Shown piece by piece: positions 7,784 through 16,033 of a stretch of DNA of 54,421 nt. The notes beneath the pieces were generated by a model. It was not told where the DNA came from. It saw only the letters and a program-made list of their open reading frames with translations, and did not search any database. The DNA is from Sandaracinaceae bacterium (lineage in GTDB: Bacteria > Myxococcota_A > Polyangia > Polyangiales > Sandaracinaceae), in assembly GCA_019637095.1 (NCBI GenBank), contig JAHBWG010000065.1, forward strand, positions 1 to 54,421. The letters run 5' to 3'. A program made the translations under genes and the position numbers. Within the stretch, counting starts at the first letter, position 1; each line of letters begins with the position of its first letter.

Positions 7784-10147
7784 TCACGCCTGGAGCATGC
7801 GGTGGAACTTCTCCGTGAGGAGCGGGTCCGCGGCCATCTTCGCGCCCCACGCGGTCGCGACCTGCGTGTAGGCCGCCATGTCGAGGCCGTAGCGCGACAG
7901 CGCGCCGTTCATGTCGCCGCGCTGCATGTCGCGCAGGATGTTGACGTAGTCGCTCAGCCGCTGGACGCGCTCGCCCGGGAACACGAGCGGGTCGGCGTCC
8001 TGCGCGGGGTCGTCGGCCTCGCGCTGAGCCTGCTGCTGCTGGGCCATGCGCAGGTGCATGTCCATCTCGCCGGCGCGGATCTCGTCGAGCGCGCCGAGCT
8101 CCTGCTGCGTGACGCCCATCGCCTCGAGCTCGAGCCGGCGCTCGAGCTCCGCGAGCTGGTCCTGGAGATCCGGGCTCGCCTGGATCGCCTCGTGCCACTC
8201 GGGGACCTCGTGCCCCTCGCGGCGCCCGCGCGCGTACTCCTCGAGCGTCATCCCCGCGTAGCGGCGCTCGGGCGGACGCACCGCGTTCTTGGTGGGGAGC
8301 GTCTCGTAGTAGCGGTCGACCCACGCCTCGAGGTCGAGCCGCCGCGCCTCGTCGTAGGTGCCCAGGCCCAGCCACACCTCGGCCAGGACGATCTCCCACG
8401 CGGTGAAGCCGCGCTCCGGGATCAGCGTGCGCAGCCAACCGAAGATCGGCTCGACCTCCGGCCAGATCGACGCGTCCTCGCTCGCGCGCCACCCGAACGC
8501 GAGGATCGCGGCGCCGGTGATCCAGTCGCTCGGGCCGTAGATCATCGAGTAGAGCGCGGCGCGCGCGCTGCCCGTCTGCCACGGGCCGAGGTGCGAGAGG
8601 GCGAGCGCGGTCGCGACCTGGCAGCGCCAGGTCCAGAGGAACGGATCGAACGGGTCGTCGGGGCCCGGCACGGGCGGGTTCGTCGCGACACAGAGCAGCG
8701 CGTGGTAGCCCTCGGCGCCGAAGCGCGCGGCGACGTCGCGCGCCGCCGCGTCCCAGCGATCTCGGTGGAAGGTGAGCCGCGCGATCGAGGCGATGGCCGC
8801 CTGCGCGGCGGGGTCACCCTGCGGGTGGACCTTCACGAGCGCGTCGCCCTCGCGGCGCCACACCGGCGTCGAGAGCTGCGCCTTGTCCGCGCGAGGATCG
8901 GGCGTCTGGATCTCGTCGACGACCACGCTGAGCGAGCCGTTCGCGCCCATCGCGCGCATCGCGAGATCGAACGCGATCTCGACGCTCGGCGACTCGAGGT
9001 AGCGGGAGCCGATGGTGAGGCCGACGTGGCCACCGGCGCCGCAGCACCGGATGACGTGGCCGAGCTCGTTCGCGAGGTGGCGGGCCGCGGCGAGCGTGGC
9101 GTCCCCGGGCGCCGGCAGGACGTTGACGTACGGGTACGGCGGGTCCGCCTCGTCGGCGAACGAGCGCGCCTGCTCGTCCCACCAGTCGCGGTCGCGCAGG
9201 GTGACCAGCGCGTCGCGCTCGGCCTCGTCGCCGGTCGCCTTCCAGCGCAGGTAGTGGAGGCACGCGCGCGCGCCGGGGTAGTCCGGGTCCGCCGCGACGA
9301 TCTCCTCGAACACCGCGGCCGCGTCGCCGAAGCGCACCTGGTCGACGAGCGCCCAGGCGGCGTCGTGGAGCGGCGAGTAGTCGCCGGGGCTGATCGCGAG
9401 CGCCTCGCGCGCCTGCGCGAGCGCGTCGTCGGCGCGGCCGGCGTCGCGGTACGCGTTGAGCAGGCCGGTGCGCAGCCGCCAGTCCCCCGGCCAGCGCGCG
9501 ACGCCCTCCTCCGCGATGCGCACCGTCTCCTCGGGCTCGCCGAGGCGGCGCCGGATCAGGCCCTCGCCGTACCAGAGGATGCTCTCGTCGGTGAACACCT
9601 CGCGCAGCGCGGCGAACGTCTCGGCGGCCGCGCGCAGGTTGATGAGGCGCAGGTCGTCGTCCGGCGCGGGCACCGGCACGCCCACCGCCACCGACAGGGC
9701 GGTGCGCACGACGGACTCGAACACGCCCTCCCACGCGAGCGTGGAGATGACCGGCGGCTGCAGCCACCGCATCACCCAGTGCATGTAGGGCACGTGCGGG
9801 GCCGCCTCGATCGCGCGGCCGAGGAGGTCGAGCGCCTCCGGCAGGCGGCGGTTCATCATCAGGACGCGCGCGCGCGCGGCGGCCGTCGCGACGTGCACCG
9901 CGCCGGTGGCCACCGGCAGCGTGGAGAGCGGGTCGTCGGTCGAGGTGACGATCTCGTCGAACGTCTCTAGGTAGGCGCGCTCGTTCGGGTAGAGCATGAG
10001 CAGGTCGGAGGCGAACAGCGTCGCCGTCTGCAGCTCGCCGCGCTCGAACGCCGCGCGCGCGCGCGCCTGCAGCTCGGTGGCGAGCTGGCGGCGCTCGGCC
10101 TGATCGCGCGGGATCGACTCGGGGTCGAGGCTCTCGGTGCCGGTCAT
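7784..10147 (-). CDS. Large TPR-containing protein of unknown function
   Basis: A 787-residue soluble protein. The first 350 residues are a run of TPR-type helices (RARAAFERGELQTATLFAS, RLPEALDLLGRAIEAAPH, AEEGVARWPGDWRLRTGLL, AREALAISPGDYSPLHDA, FEEIVAADPDYPGARACL). The rest is less repetitive and Trp-rich, with a Gln/Glu-rich helix near the C-terminus (MAQQQQAQREADD). There is no signal peptide or catalytic motif that I recognise. The start is MTGTESLD, where a promoter ends 7 bases before the ATG; a longer open frame upstream crosses the alcohol dehydrogenase gene and is rejected. It is divergent from that dehydrogenase. Function is unknown, most likely a scaffold. Confidence 0.8.
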   Translation of the reverse strand: MTGTESLDPESIPRDQAERRQLATELQARARAAFERGELQTATLFASDLLMLYPNERAYLETFDEIVTSTDDPLSTLPVATGAVHVATAAARARVLMMNRRLPEALDLLGRAIEAAPHVPYMHWVMRWLQPPVISTLAWEGVFESVVRTALSVAVGVPVPAPDDDLRLINLRAAAETFAALREVFTDESILWYGEGLIRRRLGEPEETVRIAEEGVARWPGDWRLRTGLLNAYRDAGRADDALAQAREALAISPGDYSPLHDAAWALVDQVRFGDAAAVFEEIVAADPDYPGARACLHYLRWKATGDEAERDALVTLRDRDWWDEQARSFADEADPPYPYVNVLPAPGDATLAAARHLANELGHVIRCCGAGGHVGLTIGSRYLESPSVEIAFDLAMRAMGANGSLSVVVDEIQTPDPRADKAQLSTPVWRREGDALVKVHPQGDPAAQAAIASIARLTFHRDRWDAAARDVAARFGAEGYHALLCVATNPPVPGPDDPFDPFLWTWRCQVATALALSHLGPWQTGSARAALYSMIYGPSDWITGAAILAFGWRASEDASIWPEVEPIFGWLRTLIPERGFTAWEIVLAEVWLGLGTYDEARRLDLEAWVDRYYETLPTKNAVRPPERRYAGMTLEEYARGRREGHEVPEWHEAIQASPDLQDQLAELERRLELEAMGVTQQELGALDEIRAGEMDMHLRMAQQQQAQREADDPAQDADPLVFPGERVQRLSDYVNILRDMQRGDMNGALSRYGLDMAAYTQVATAWGAKMAADPLLTEKFHRMLQA

Positions 10148-10154
10148 CGGGCGA

Positions 10155-10183
10155 AGCATCGACGCGCCGGCCCCCGTCGTCAA
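10155..10183 (-). promoter_or_regulatory. Promoter of the TPR gene
   Basis: TTGACG (10183-10178), a 17-base spacer and GATGCT (10160-10155) lie on the minus strand. The -10 ends 7 bases before the ATG, so the transcript would begin at or next to the start codon. Confidence 0.55.
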
Positions 10184-10213
10184 CGCGCCCGGCGCGGGCG
10201 CGCCCCGTTCGAG

Positions 10214-10243
10214 TTGACGAGCCGCCTCCGCTGTGGGGTCATT
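10214..10243 (+). promoter_or_regulatory. Possible promoter of the alcohol dehydrogenase gene
   Basis: A consensus-like TTGACG -35 (10214-10219) is followed after 18 bases by GTCATT, 7 bases before the ATG. The -10 match is poor. The two divergent -35 boxes form a perfect inverted repeat (TCGTCAAC at 10177-10184 and GTTGACGA at 10213-10220). Confidence 0.4.
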
Positions 10244-10250
10244 GGCGTCC

Positions 10251-11402
10251 ATGACCGTCACCTGGAGCTTCCCCACCCGTGTCGTGTTCGGTGAAGGCGC
10301 GGCCGCCGAGGTCGGCCCCGAGGCCAAGCGGCTCGGCGCGAGCCACGCGTTCGTGGTGACCGACCCCGGCGTGCGCGACGCGGGCCTCACCGGCGAGATC
10401 CTGCGCGCGCTCGAGAAGGCGGGCGTCGCGAGCACCGTGGTCACCGGCGTCGGCACGAACCCGACCGAGGCCGAGGTCCTCTCGGCCGCCGCGGCGTTCA
10501 CCCAGAGCGGCGCGGACCTCGTGATCGGCCTCGGCGGCGGCGCGCCGATCGACGTGGCCAAGCTCGTCCGGCTCGCGGCGACGCACCCGCCCCCGCTCGA
10601 GCAGTACGACGACGCGATCGGCGGCGACGCGAAGGTGACGCTGCCGATGCCACCGATGATCGCCATCCCGACGACCGCCGGCACGGGCAGCGAGGTCGGC
10701 CGTAGCGGCGTCGTGACGATCGAGCGCACGCACCGAAAGACGGTGATCTTCTCGCCGCGCCTGCTCGCCGACGTGGCGATCCTCGACCCCGCGTTGACCT
10801 TCTCGCTCCCCGCGCACCTGACCGCCGCGACCGGATTCGACGCGCTGACCCACAACGTCGAGGCGTACTGCGCCAAGGGTGACCACCCGATGGCCGACGC
10901 GATCGCGCTCATGGGCATCGAGCTCATCGCGAAGCACCTCGTGACCGCCGTCGAGGACGGCAAGGACGTCGAGGCGCGGGGGGCGATGCTGAAGGCGTCG
11001 ATGATGGGCGCGGTCGCGTTCCAGAAGGGGCTCGGCGCCTGTCACGCGCTCGCGCACCCGCTCGGCGCGGAGCTCGGGATGCACCACGGCCTCGCGAACG
11101 CGCTGTGCCTGCCCGCCGTGCTCGACTTCAACCGCGCCGCGGCGACGATCCGCATCGCGCGGATCGCGCGCATCCTCGGGGTGAAGGGCAACGACGTCGA
11201 GACGCTGGCGTTCGAGTGCTCCGGCGCGGTGCGCGCGCTGCGCGCGCAGCTCGGGCTGCCGAACGGGCTCGGCGAGGCCGCCGTGACCGAGGAGCAGCTC
11301 GTCACGCTCGCACCGCTCGCGTTCGCCGACTACGTGCACCAGCCCAACCCGCGCCCGTGCACGAAGGACGACATGCTCGCGCTCTACCGCGCGAGCATGT
11401 GA
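10251..11402 (+). CDS. Iron-containing alcohol dehydrogenase
   Basis: A 383-residue group III alcohol dehydrogenase, the usual length. The Rossmann-like half has the GGGAPIDVAK nucleotide-binding motif and the family signature IPTTAGTGSEVG. The metal site is visible as D and H in TGFDALTHNVEAY and the two further histidines in CHALAHPLGAELGMHHGLANAL. It should reduce or oxidise a short alcohol/aldehyde with NAD(P)H; the substrate cannot be read from the sequence. The ATG at 10251 begins MTVTWSFPTRVVFG, the normal family start; an in-frame codon at 10233 lies within the promoter. It is a single-gene unit, convergent with the PAP2 gene only 10 bases away. Confidence 0.93.
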   Translation: MTVTWSFPTRVVFGEGAAAEVGPEAKRLGASHAFVVTDPGVRDAGLTGEILRALEKAGVASTVVTGVGTNPTEAEVLSAAAAFTQSGADLVIGLGGGAPIDVAKLVRLAATHPPPLEQYDDAIGGDAKVTLPMPPMIAIPTTAGTGSEVGRSGVVTIERTHRKTVIFSPRLLADVAILDPALTFSLPAHLTAATGFDALTHNVEAYCAKGDHPMADAIALMGIELIAKHLVTAVEDGKDVEARGAMLKASMMGAVAFQKGLGACHALAHPLGAELGMHHGLANALCLPAVLDFNRAAATIRIARIARILGVKGNDVETLAFECSGAVRALRAQLGLPNGLGEAAVTEEQLVTLAPLAFADYVHQPNPRPCTKDDMLALYRASM

Positions 11403-11412
11403 GCCGGACGGA

Positions 11413-11958
11413 TCACTCGTCGTCGGGCGGGGGGCGCAGGGCGTCGACGCGCTTGGCGACCCAGTCGAGGCCGACCGCGACCGCGGCGCCGAGCACCGCG
11501 CCGCCCAGCACGTCGGTCGGCCAGTGGATCCCGGCGTAGACGCGGCTGAGGGCGACGAGCGCGGCGAAGACGGCGGCGGGCGCGCCGGGTCGCCAGCCCC
11601 AGCGCAGCCAGATCCACGTCGCCGCCGCGAACGCGACCGTCGCGCTGCCGGAGGGGAAGCCGAGCGAGCTCGGCGGCGGCACGCTCCCGAGCACGTCGAG
11701 CGCCTCGCGCAGCCGCTCCCCGGCCGTCGGGCGCGTCCGTCCGATCAGCGGCTTGAGGATCTGCTCGCACACGAGCATCGAGAGGAACCACGTCAGCCAC
11801 CCGTCGCGGATCGAGCGCGCGTGGCCGAGCGAGCGCGCGAGCGCGGCGAGCATCGCGAGCGGCAGCGCGTAGATGCCGTACTCGGTGATCGGCGAGGCGA
11901 TCGCGTCGAGCCACGGGGCGCGCATCCCGTTGATCCAGAGGAGGAGGCTCTCGTCCAC
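11413..11958 (-). CDS. PAP2-family membrane phosphatase-like protein with altered active site
   Basis: A 181-residue protein with about five hydrophobic helices, starting at a GTG. The three lipid-phosphatase motifs are recognisable: KPLIGRTRP (K-x6-RP), FPSGSAT (normally PSGH) and SRVYAGIHWPTD (SR-x5-H-x3-D). The histidine of motif 2 is replaced by serine; the codon read from the DNA is AGC. In characterised enzymes this histidine takes part in catalysis, so activity may be reduced, altered or lost, although the nucleophilic histidine of motif 3 is present. Possible substrates are undecaprenyl diphosphate or phosphatidate. A TATACG box 9 bases upstream of the GTG may be its -10. Confidence 0.85.
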   Translation of the reverse strand: MDESLLLWINGMRAPWLDAIASPITEYGIYALPLAMLAALARSLGHARSIRDGWLTWFLSMLVCEQILKPLIGRTRPTAGERLREALDVLGSVPPPSSLGFPSGSATVAFAAATWIWLRWGWRPGAPAAVFAALVALSRVYAGIHWPTDVLGGAVLGAAVAVGLDWVAKRVDALRPPPDDE

Positions 11959-11973
11959 GGTGCGCTCCGTATA

Positions 11974-13086
11974 TCAGCCGCGCGACGAGCCGTCGCACAG
12001 CAGCGCGAGGAGGCGCTCGCCGTAGCGGGCGACGCGCTTGTCGCCCAAGCCCGGGACGGCCGCGACCGAAGCGGCGTCGACGACCGCGAGCGCGGACAGG
12101 TCCCGGAGACAATGCCCCGGCAACACCACTTGCACGTCGACACCGCGCGCGGCGGCCTCGGCGGCGCGCCACGAGGTCAGGGCGCTCTCGCGGGCGCGCA
12201 GGACGCGGCGGACCGCCGGGTCTGGCGCGGGAGGCGGCGGCTCGGGCGGCGCGGCCGCCCGCCGCTCGGCCTCGGCGAGGGCCGCGCGCAGGGCGTCGCT
12301 CGGCATGCGGTGGAGCCCGCGGATGCGGCGCAGGTCCTCGGCGCGGCGCGGGCGGCGCTTGGCGGCCTCGAGGAGCGCGGCGTTCGGCGCGACGCGGAAC
12401 GGCGGTACGTCCTGTTCGCGCGCCACCTCCTCGCGCGCCTCGGCGAGCGCGAAGAGGAGCGCCCGCGCGGGCGGCGTCAGGTCCATCGCGCCCTTGATCC
12501 GCGAGCCGGGCTCGCGGACGGGCTCCGGCTCGAGCGCGCGCTCCATCGCGTAGCGCGTCTCCTCGTCGATCTCCTCGAGCACGTCGAGCGCGAGCGCCGC
12601 CTCGCGCAGCTCGCGCGCGAGCGCCGGCAGGTGCACCACGTCGGCCGCGAGGTACGCGAGCTGATCGTCGGTCAGCGGCCGCGCGCCCCAGTCCGCCCGC
12701 TGGTGGCGCTTGTCGAGGACGACCTCGAAGCGCGCCTCGAGCAGCGCCGCGAGGCCCGTGCTCGGCTCCCCCAGCATCCGCGCCGCCGCCGCCGTGTCGA
12801 AGACCGGCGCGAGCGGCAGGCCGCGGCTCGCCAGCATCTTGCGGTCGAACGAGACGTCGTGGACGACCTTGAGCGGCCCCTCGGGGCCGAGGAGCGGCGC
12901 GAGCGGCGAGAGATCCTCGATGGCCAGCGTGTCGATCACGTGGGCGCGCTCACCGTCCGCGAGCTGGAGCGTGCAGAGGCGCGTGCGGTAGCGGAAGAAG
13001 CCGTCCCCCTCGGCGTCGAGGCCGAGGACCTCGGCCTCCGCGAGCGCCTCGGCGAGGGCGGCGAGGGCGGTGGCCGAGCGGATCAT
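11974..13086 (-). CDS. rnd: Ribonuclease D
   Basis: A 370-residue DEDDy 3'-5' exoribonuclease, close to the usual length. Exo motif I is LDAEGDGF (D-x-E), motif II lies in VVHDVSFDRKML, and motif III is YLAADVVHL (Y-x3-D). The C-terminal half holds HRDC-like helical regions (DALRAALAEAERR, then VPGLGDKRVARYGERLLALL). RNase D trims tRNA precursors and other stable RNAs at the 3' end. The ATG at 13086 (MIRSATAL) is chosen; a longer frame overlaps the divergent promoter and the dciA-like gene. A TACCAC box ends 8 bases upstream. Confidence 0.9.
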   Translation of the reverse strand: MIRSATALAALAEALAEAEVLGLDAEGDGFFRYRTRLCTLQLADGERAHVIDTLAIEDLSPLAPLLGPEGPLKVVHDVSFDRKMLASRGLPLAPVFDTAAAARMLGEPSTGLAALLEARFEVVLDKRHQRADWGARPLTDDQLAYLAADVVHLPALARELREAALALDVLEEIDEETRYAMERALEPEPVREPGSRIKGAMDLTPPARALLFALAEAREEVAREQDVPPFRVAPNAALLEAAKRRPRRAEDLRRIRGLHRMPSDALRAALAEAERRAAAPPEPPPPAPDPAVRRVLRARESALTSWRAAEAAARGVDVQVVLPGHCLRDLSALAVVDAASVAAVPGLGDKRVARYGERLLALLCDGSSRG

Positions 13087-13094
13087 GGTGCCGG

Positions 13095-13115
13095 GTGGTA
13101 GCACGGGGCTACATT
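13095..13115. promoter_or_regulatory. Divergent -10 elements for rnd and the dciA-like gene
   Basis: TACCAC (13100-13095, minus strand) ends 8 bases before the RNase D ATG. TACATT (13110-13115, plus strand) ends exactly 6 bases before the GTG at 13122. The two start codons are only 35 bases apart, so the promoters must overlap and may compete. The plus-strand element favours GTG 13122 over GTG 13095. Confidence 0.5.
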
Positions 13116-13121
13116 CAGCGC

Positions 13122-13597
13122 GTGGCGAAACGCGCGGCACGGAAGGGCTCTCTCCGCTCGGTGGCGGACATCCTCGCCGGCACCTACCCCGGGCGCACGG
13201 AGGACCTCACGCTGATCCGCACGTTCGCGTGGTGGGAGCGCGCGGTGAGCCGGCGGATCGCGGAGGCCGCGCGCCCGGTGAAGCTCTCGCACGGGACGCT
13301 CTACGTCCACACGCGCTCGAGCGCGTGGGCGCAGGAGCTCACGTTCCACGAAGAGGAGCTGCTCGCCTCGGTCCGACGCGTGGCGCCGGCCGTACAGCGG
13401 ATCCGCATCAAGATGGGCCCGATGCCGCCGCCCGGGCAGGCGCCCGATCCCGTGCCGCCCAAGACGGTACCGCTCCCGATGACGGAGCTGCCGGGCGAGA
13501 TCGCGCGCGCGCTCGCGAAGATCGGCGACGACCGAGTGCGCGAGGTGGTCGGCCGCGCCGCGTGCACCACCCTGGGCGCCGCGAAGGAGCCGAAGCG

Positions 13598-13601
<4 letters not shown>
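13122..13601 (+). CDS. DUF721/DciA-like protein
   Basis: A 159-residue basic protein. The core resembles the DUF721 (DciA) domain: SVADILAGTYPGR, then FAWWERAVSRRIAEAARPV, then GTLYVHTRSSAWAQELTF. DciA loads the replicative DnaB helicase in bacteria that lack DnaC. The C-terminal third is Pro-rich, then helical. GTG 13122 (MAKRAARKGS) is used because of the -10 element 6 bases upstream; GTG 13095 would add nine residues. The stop overlaps the ATG of the radical SAM gene (ATGA). DciA function is inferred from family membership only. Confidence 0.8.
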
Positions 13602-14680
<1,079 letters not shown>

Positions 14681-14682
14681 CC

Positions 14683-15864
14683 TCAGAGGTCGAACAGGGT
14701 GCGCGCGTCGATCTCGTCCCAAGGCGAGCGCGCCTCGAACGAGAGCGGGACGCCGGCGAGACGGAGCGTCTCGACGACGCCCGGCACGAGCACCGGCGCG
14801 CGCCGCTCCATCGGCACGTCGCACCCGAGCAAGTCCATGTACTCGTCCTCCACGAACGGCTCCGGCGCGCGCTCGGAGCGCCGGGTCGACCACGTCCGCA
14901 CGTGCGCGCCGCCGTCGAGCCAGCGGTCCCGCCGCGCGAACGCGCCAGGCGGCCCCTCGACGACCTCCACGTGGCGCTGCACGACGCCGGCCTCCGACGT
15001 CCACGTGTACCGCCACTCGGTGGGCTCGAAGTCGAGGTCGCACGGATCGGTGCGCTCCGAGACGAGGTCGCCGGCCGCGTCGTAGGCGTAGGTGCTCCGC
15101 GCGCAGTGCGTCCCCGTCGCGGCTTCCGTCCGCCACGTCGCGCTCGCGAGCGTCCCGTCCGCGTTCCACTCCACCGTCTCCTCGAGCGGCCGGATCGAGG
15201 CCGCCCGCGCCACGCGCGCCTCGTAGGCGCGCCCGCGGATCGTCGCGCGGCGCGCGACGTGGTCCACCTCGATCACCGCGCGCGAGGCCTCCGACGCACC
15301 CGGCTCCTCGACGCGCACCGCGACGAGCCGCCCGTCCTCGCCGTACTCCCACGTGCGGCGGCGCACGAGGCCCTCCCAGTCACCGTGGCGCACCGTGAAC
15401 ACCAGCGGTCGACCGTCCTCCGCGTACTCGCGGTGCTCCTCCGCGACGAGGAGCGGCGGGGGCTCCGGCTCCGGCGGCGTGTGGCCGTACTGCTCCCACA
15501 CGCGGTAGTGCGCGACGCGTCCGCCGGCGTCCCACGCGACGATCTCGACCCGCTGCGCGCGGCTGCCGTCCGGGTCCCCTTGGAACACGCGCGCGAGCCG
15601 ACCGCTCGCGTCGCGCTCGAGCTCGAGGTAGCGAGCGGCGAGGCCGTCCGGGCCGACCCGGCGACAGGTCGCGGCGATCGGGACCGCGCCGTCGCGGAGC
15701 TCGCTCGGGCCCGCGTCCGGGGCCGCCGCGTCCACGGCGCCCGCGGCGCCCGCGTCGGTGAGCGCCGCCGGGCCCGCGTCGGGCGCCGGCGCGACCCCGG
15801 ACGTCCCGCACGCGGTGAGGAGAAGGAACGCCGAGGTCCGCGAGAGACGAGAGGTGAAGGTCAT
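14683..15864 (-). CDS. Lipoprotein with YD-like (RHS-type) repeats
   Basis: A 393-residue protein with a lipoprotein signal (MTFTSRLSRTSAFLLLTAC, lipobox LTAC), followed by a low-complexity Ala/Asp/Gly linker (about 22-55). The mature part carries repeated strand pairs of YD/RHS type: YAEDGRPLVF, WEYGEDGRLVAV, VEWNADGTLASATW and YAYDAAGDLVSERTD. These suggest a beta-rich surface or periplasmic protein without a toxin tip. The ATG at 15864 is chosen for the signal peptide; a longer frame crosses the divergent gene. Function is unknown. Confidence 0.75.
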   Translation of the reverse strand: MTFTSRLSRTSAFLLLTACGTSGVAPAPDAGPAALTDAGAAGAVDAAAPDAGPSELRDGAVPIAATCRRVGPDGLAARYLELERDASGRLARVFQGDPDGSRAQRVEIVAWDAGGRVAHYRVWEQYGHTPPEPEPPPLLVAEEHREYAEDGRPLVFTVRHGDWEGLVRRRTWEYGEDGRLVAVRVEEPGASEASRAVIEVDHVARRATIRGRAYEARVARAASIRPLEETVEWNADGTLASATWRTEAATGTHCARSTYAYDAAGDLVSERTDPCDLDFEPTEWRYTWTSEAGVVQRHVEVVEGPPGAFARRDRWLDGGAHVRTWSTRRSERAPEPFVEDEYMDLLGCDVPMERRAPVLVPGVVETLRLAGVPLSFEARSPWDEIDARTLFDL

Positions 15865-15911
15865 GCGTCGGGACTCCGCAACGAGCGTTCCAGTCGGCGA
15901 CACCGACACAC

Positions 15912-15939
15912 CGCGCGCCGCGCGATCGCGCGCCGCGCG
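15912..15939. repeat. 13-bp direct repeat in a divergent intergenic region
   Basis: CGCGCGCCGCGCG occurs at 15912-15924 and again at 15927-15939, separated by AT. Each unit is itself nearly self-complementary. It lies between the divergent YD-repeat lipoprotein and cNMP/kinase genes (15865-16033), where no other gene is supported. It may be a regulatory site or just GC-rich low complexity. Confidence 0.3.
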
Positions 15940-16033
15940 TGCGGGCACGGCCGCGCCGTCACGATCGTTGCAGCCGCGCGGCGGCGATCGGCCTCGCGCC
16001 GCGGGCGAGCGGCGTGGTAGTCGATGAGGTCGG

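Noticed and set aside
7529-9970. An 813-residue open frame on the plus strand
   Set aside because: It lies opposite the TPR gene, is Arg/Ala/His/Val-biased without domains, and is a shadow caused by high GC; only its first bases (the repeat array) are of interest.
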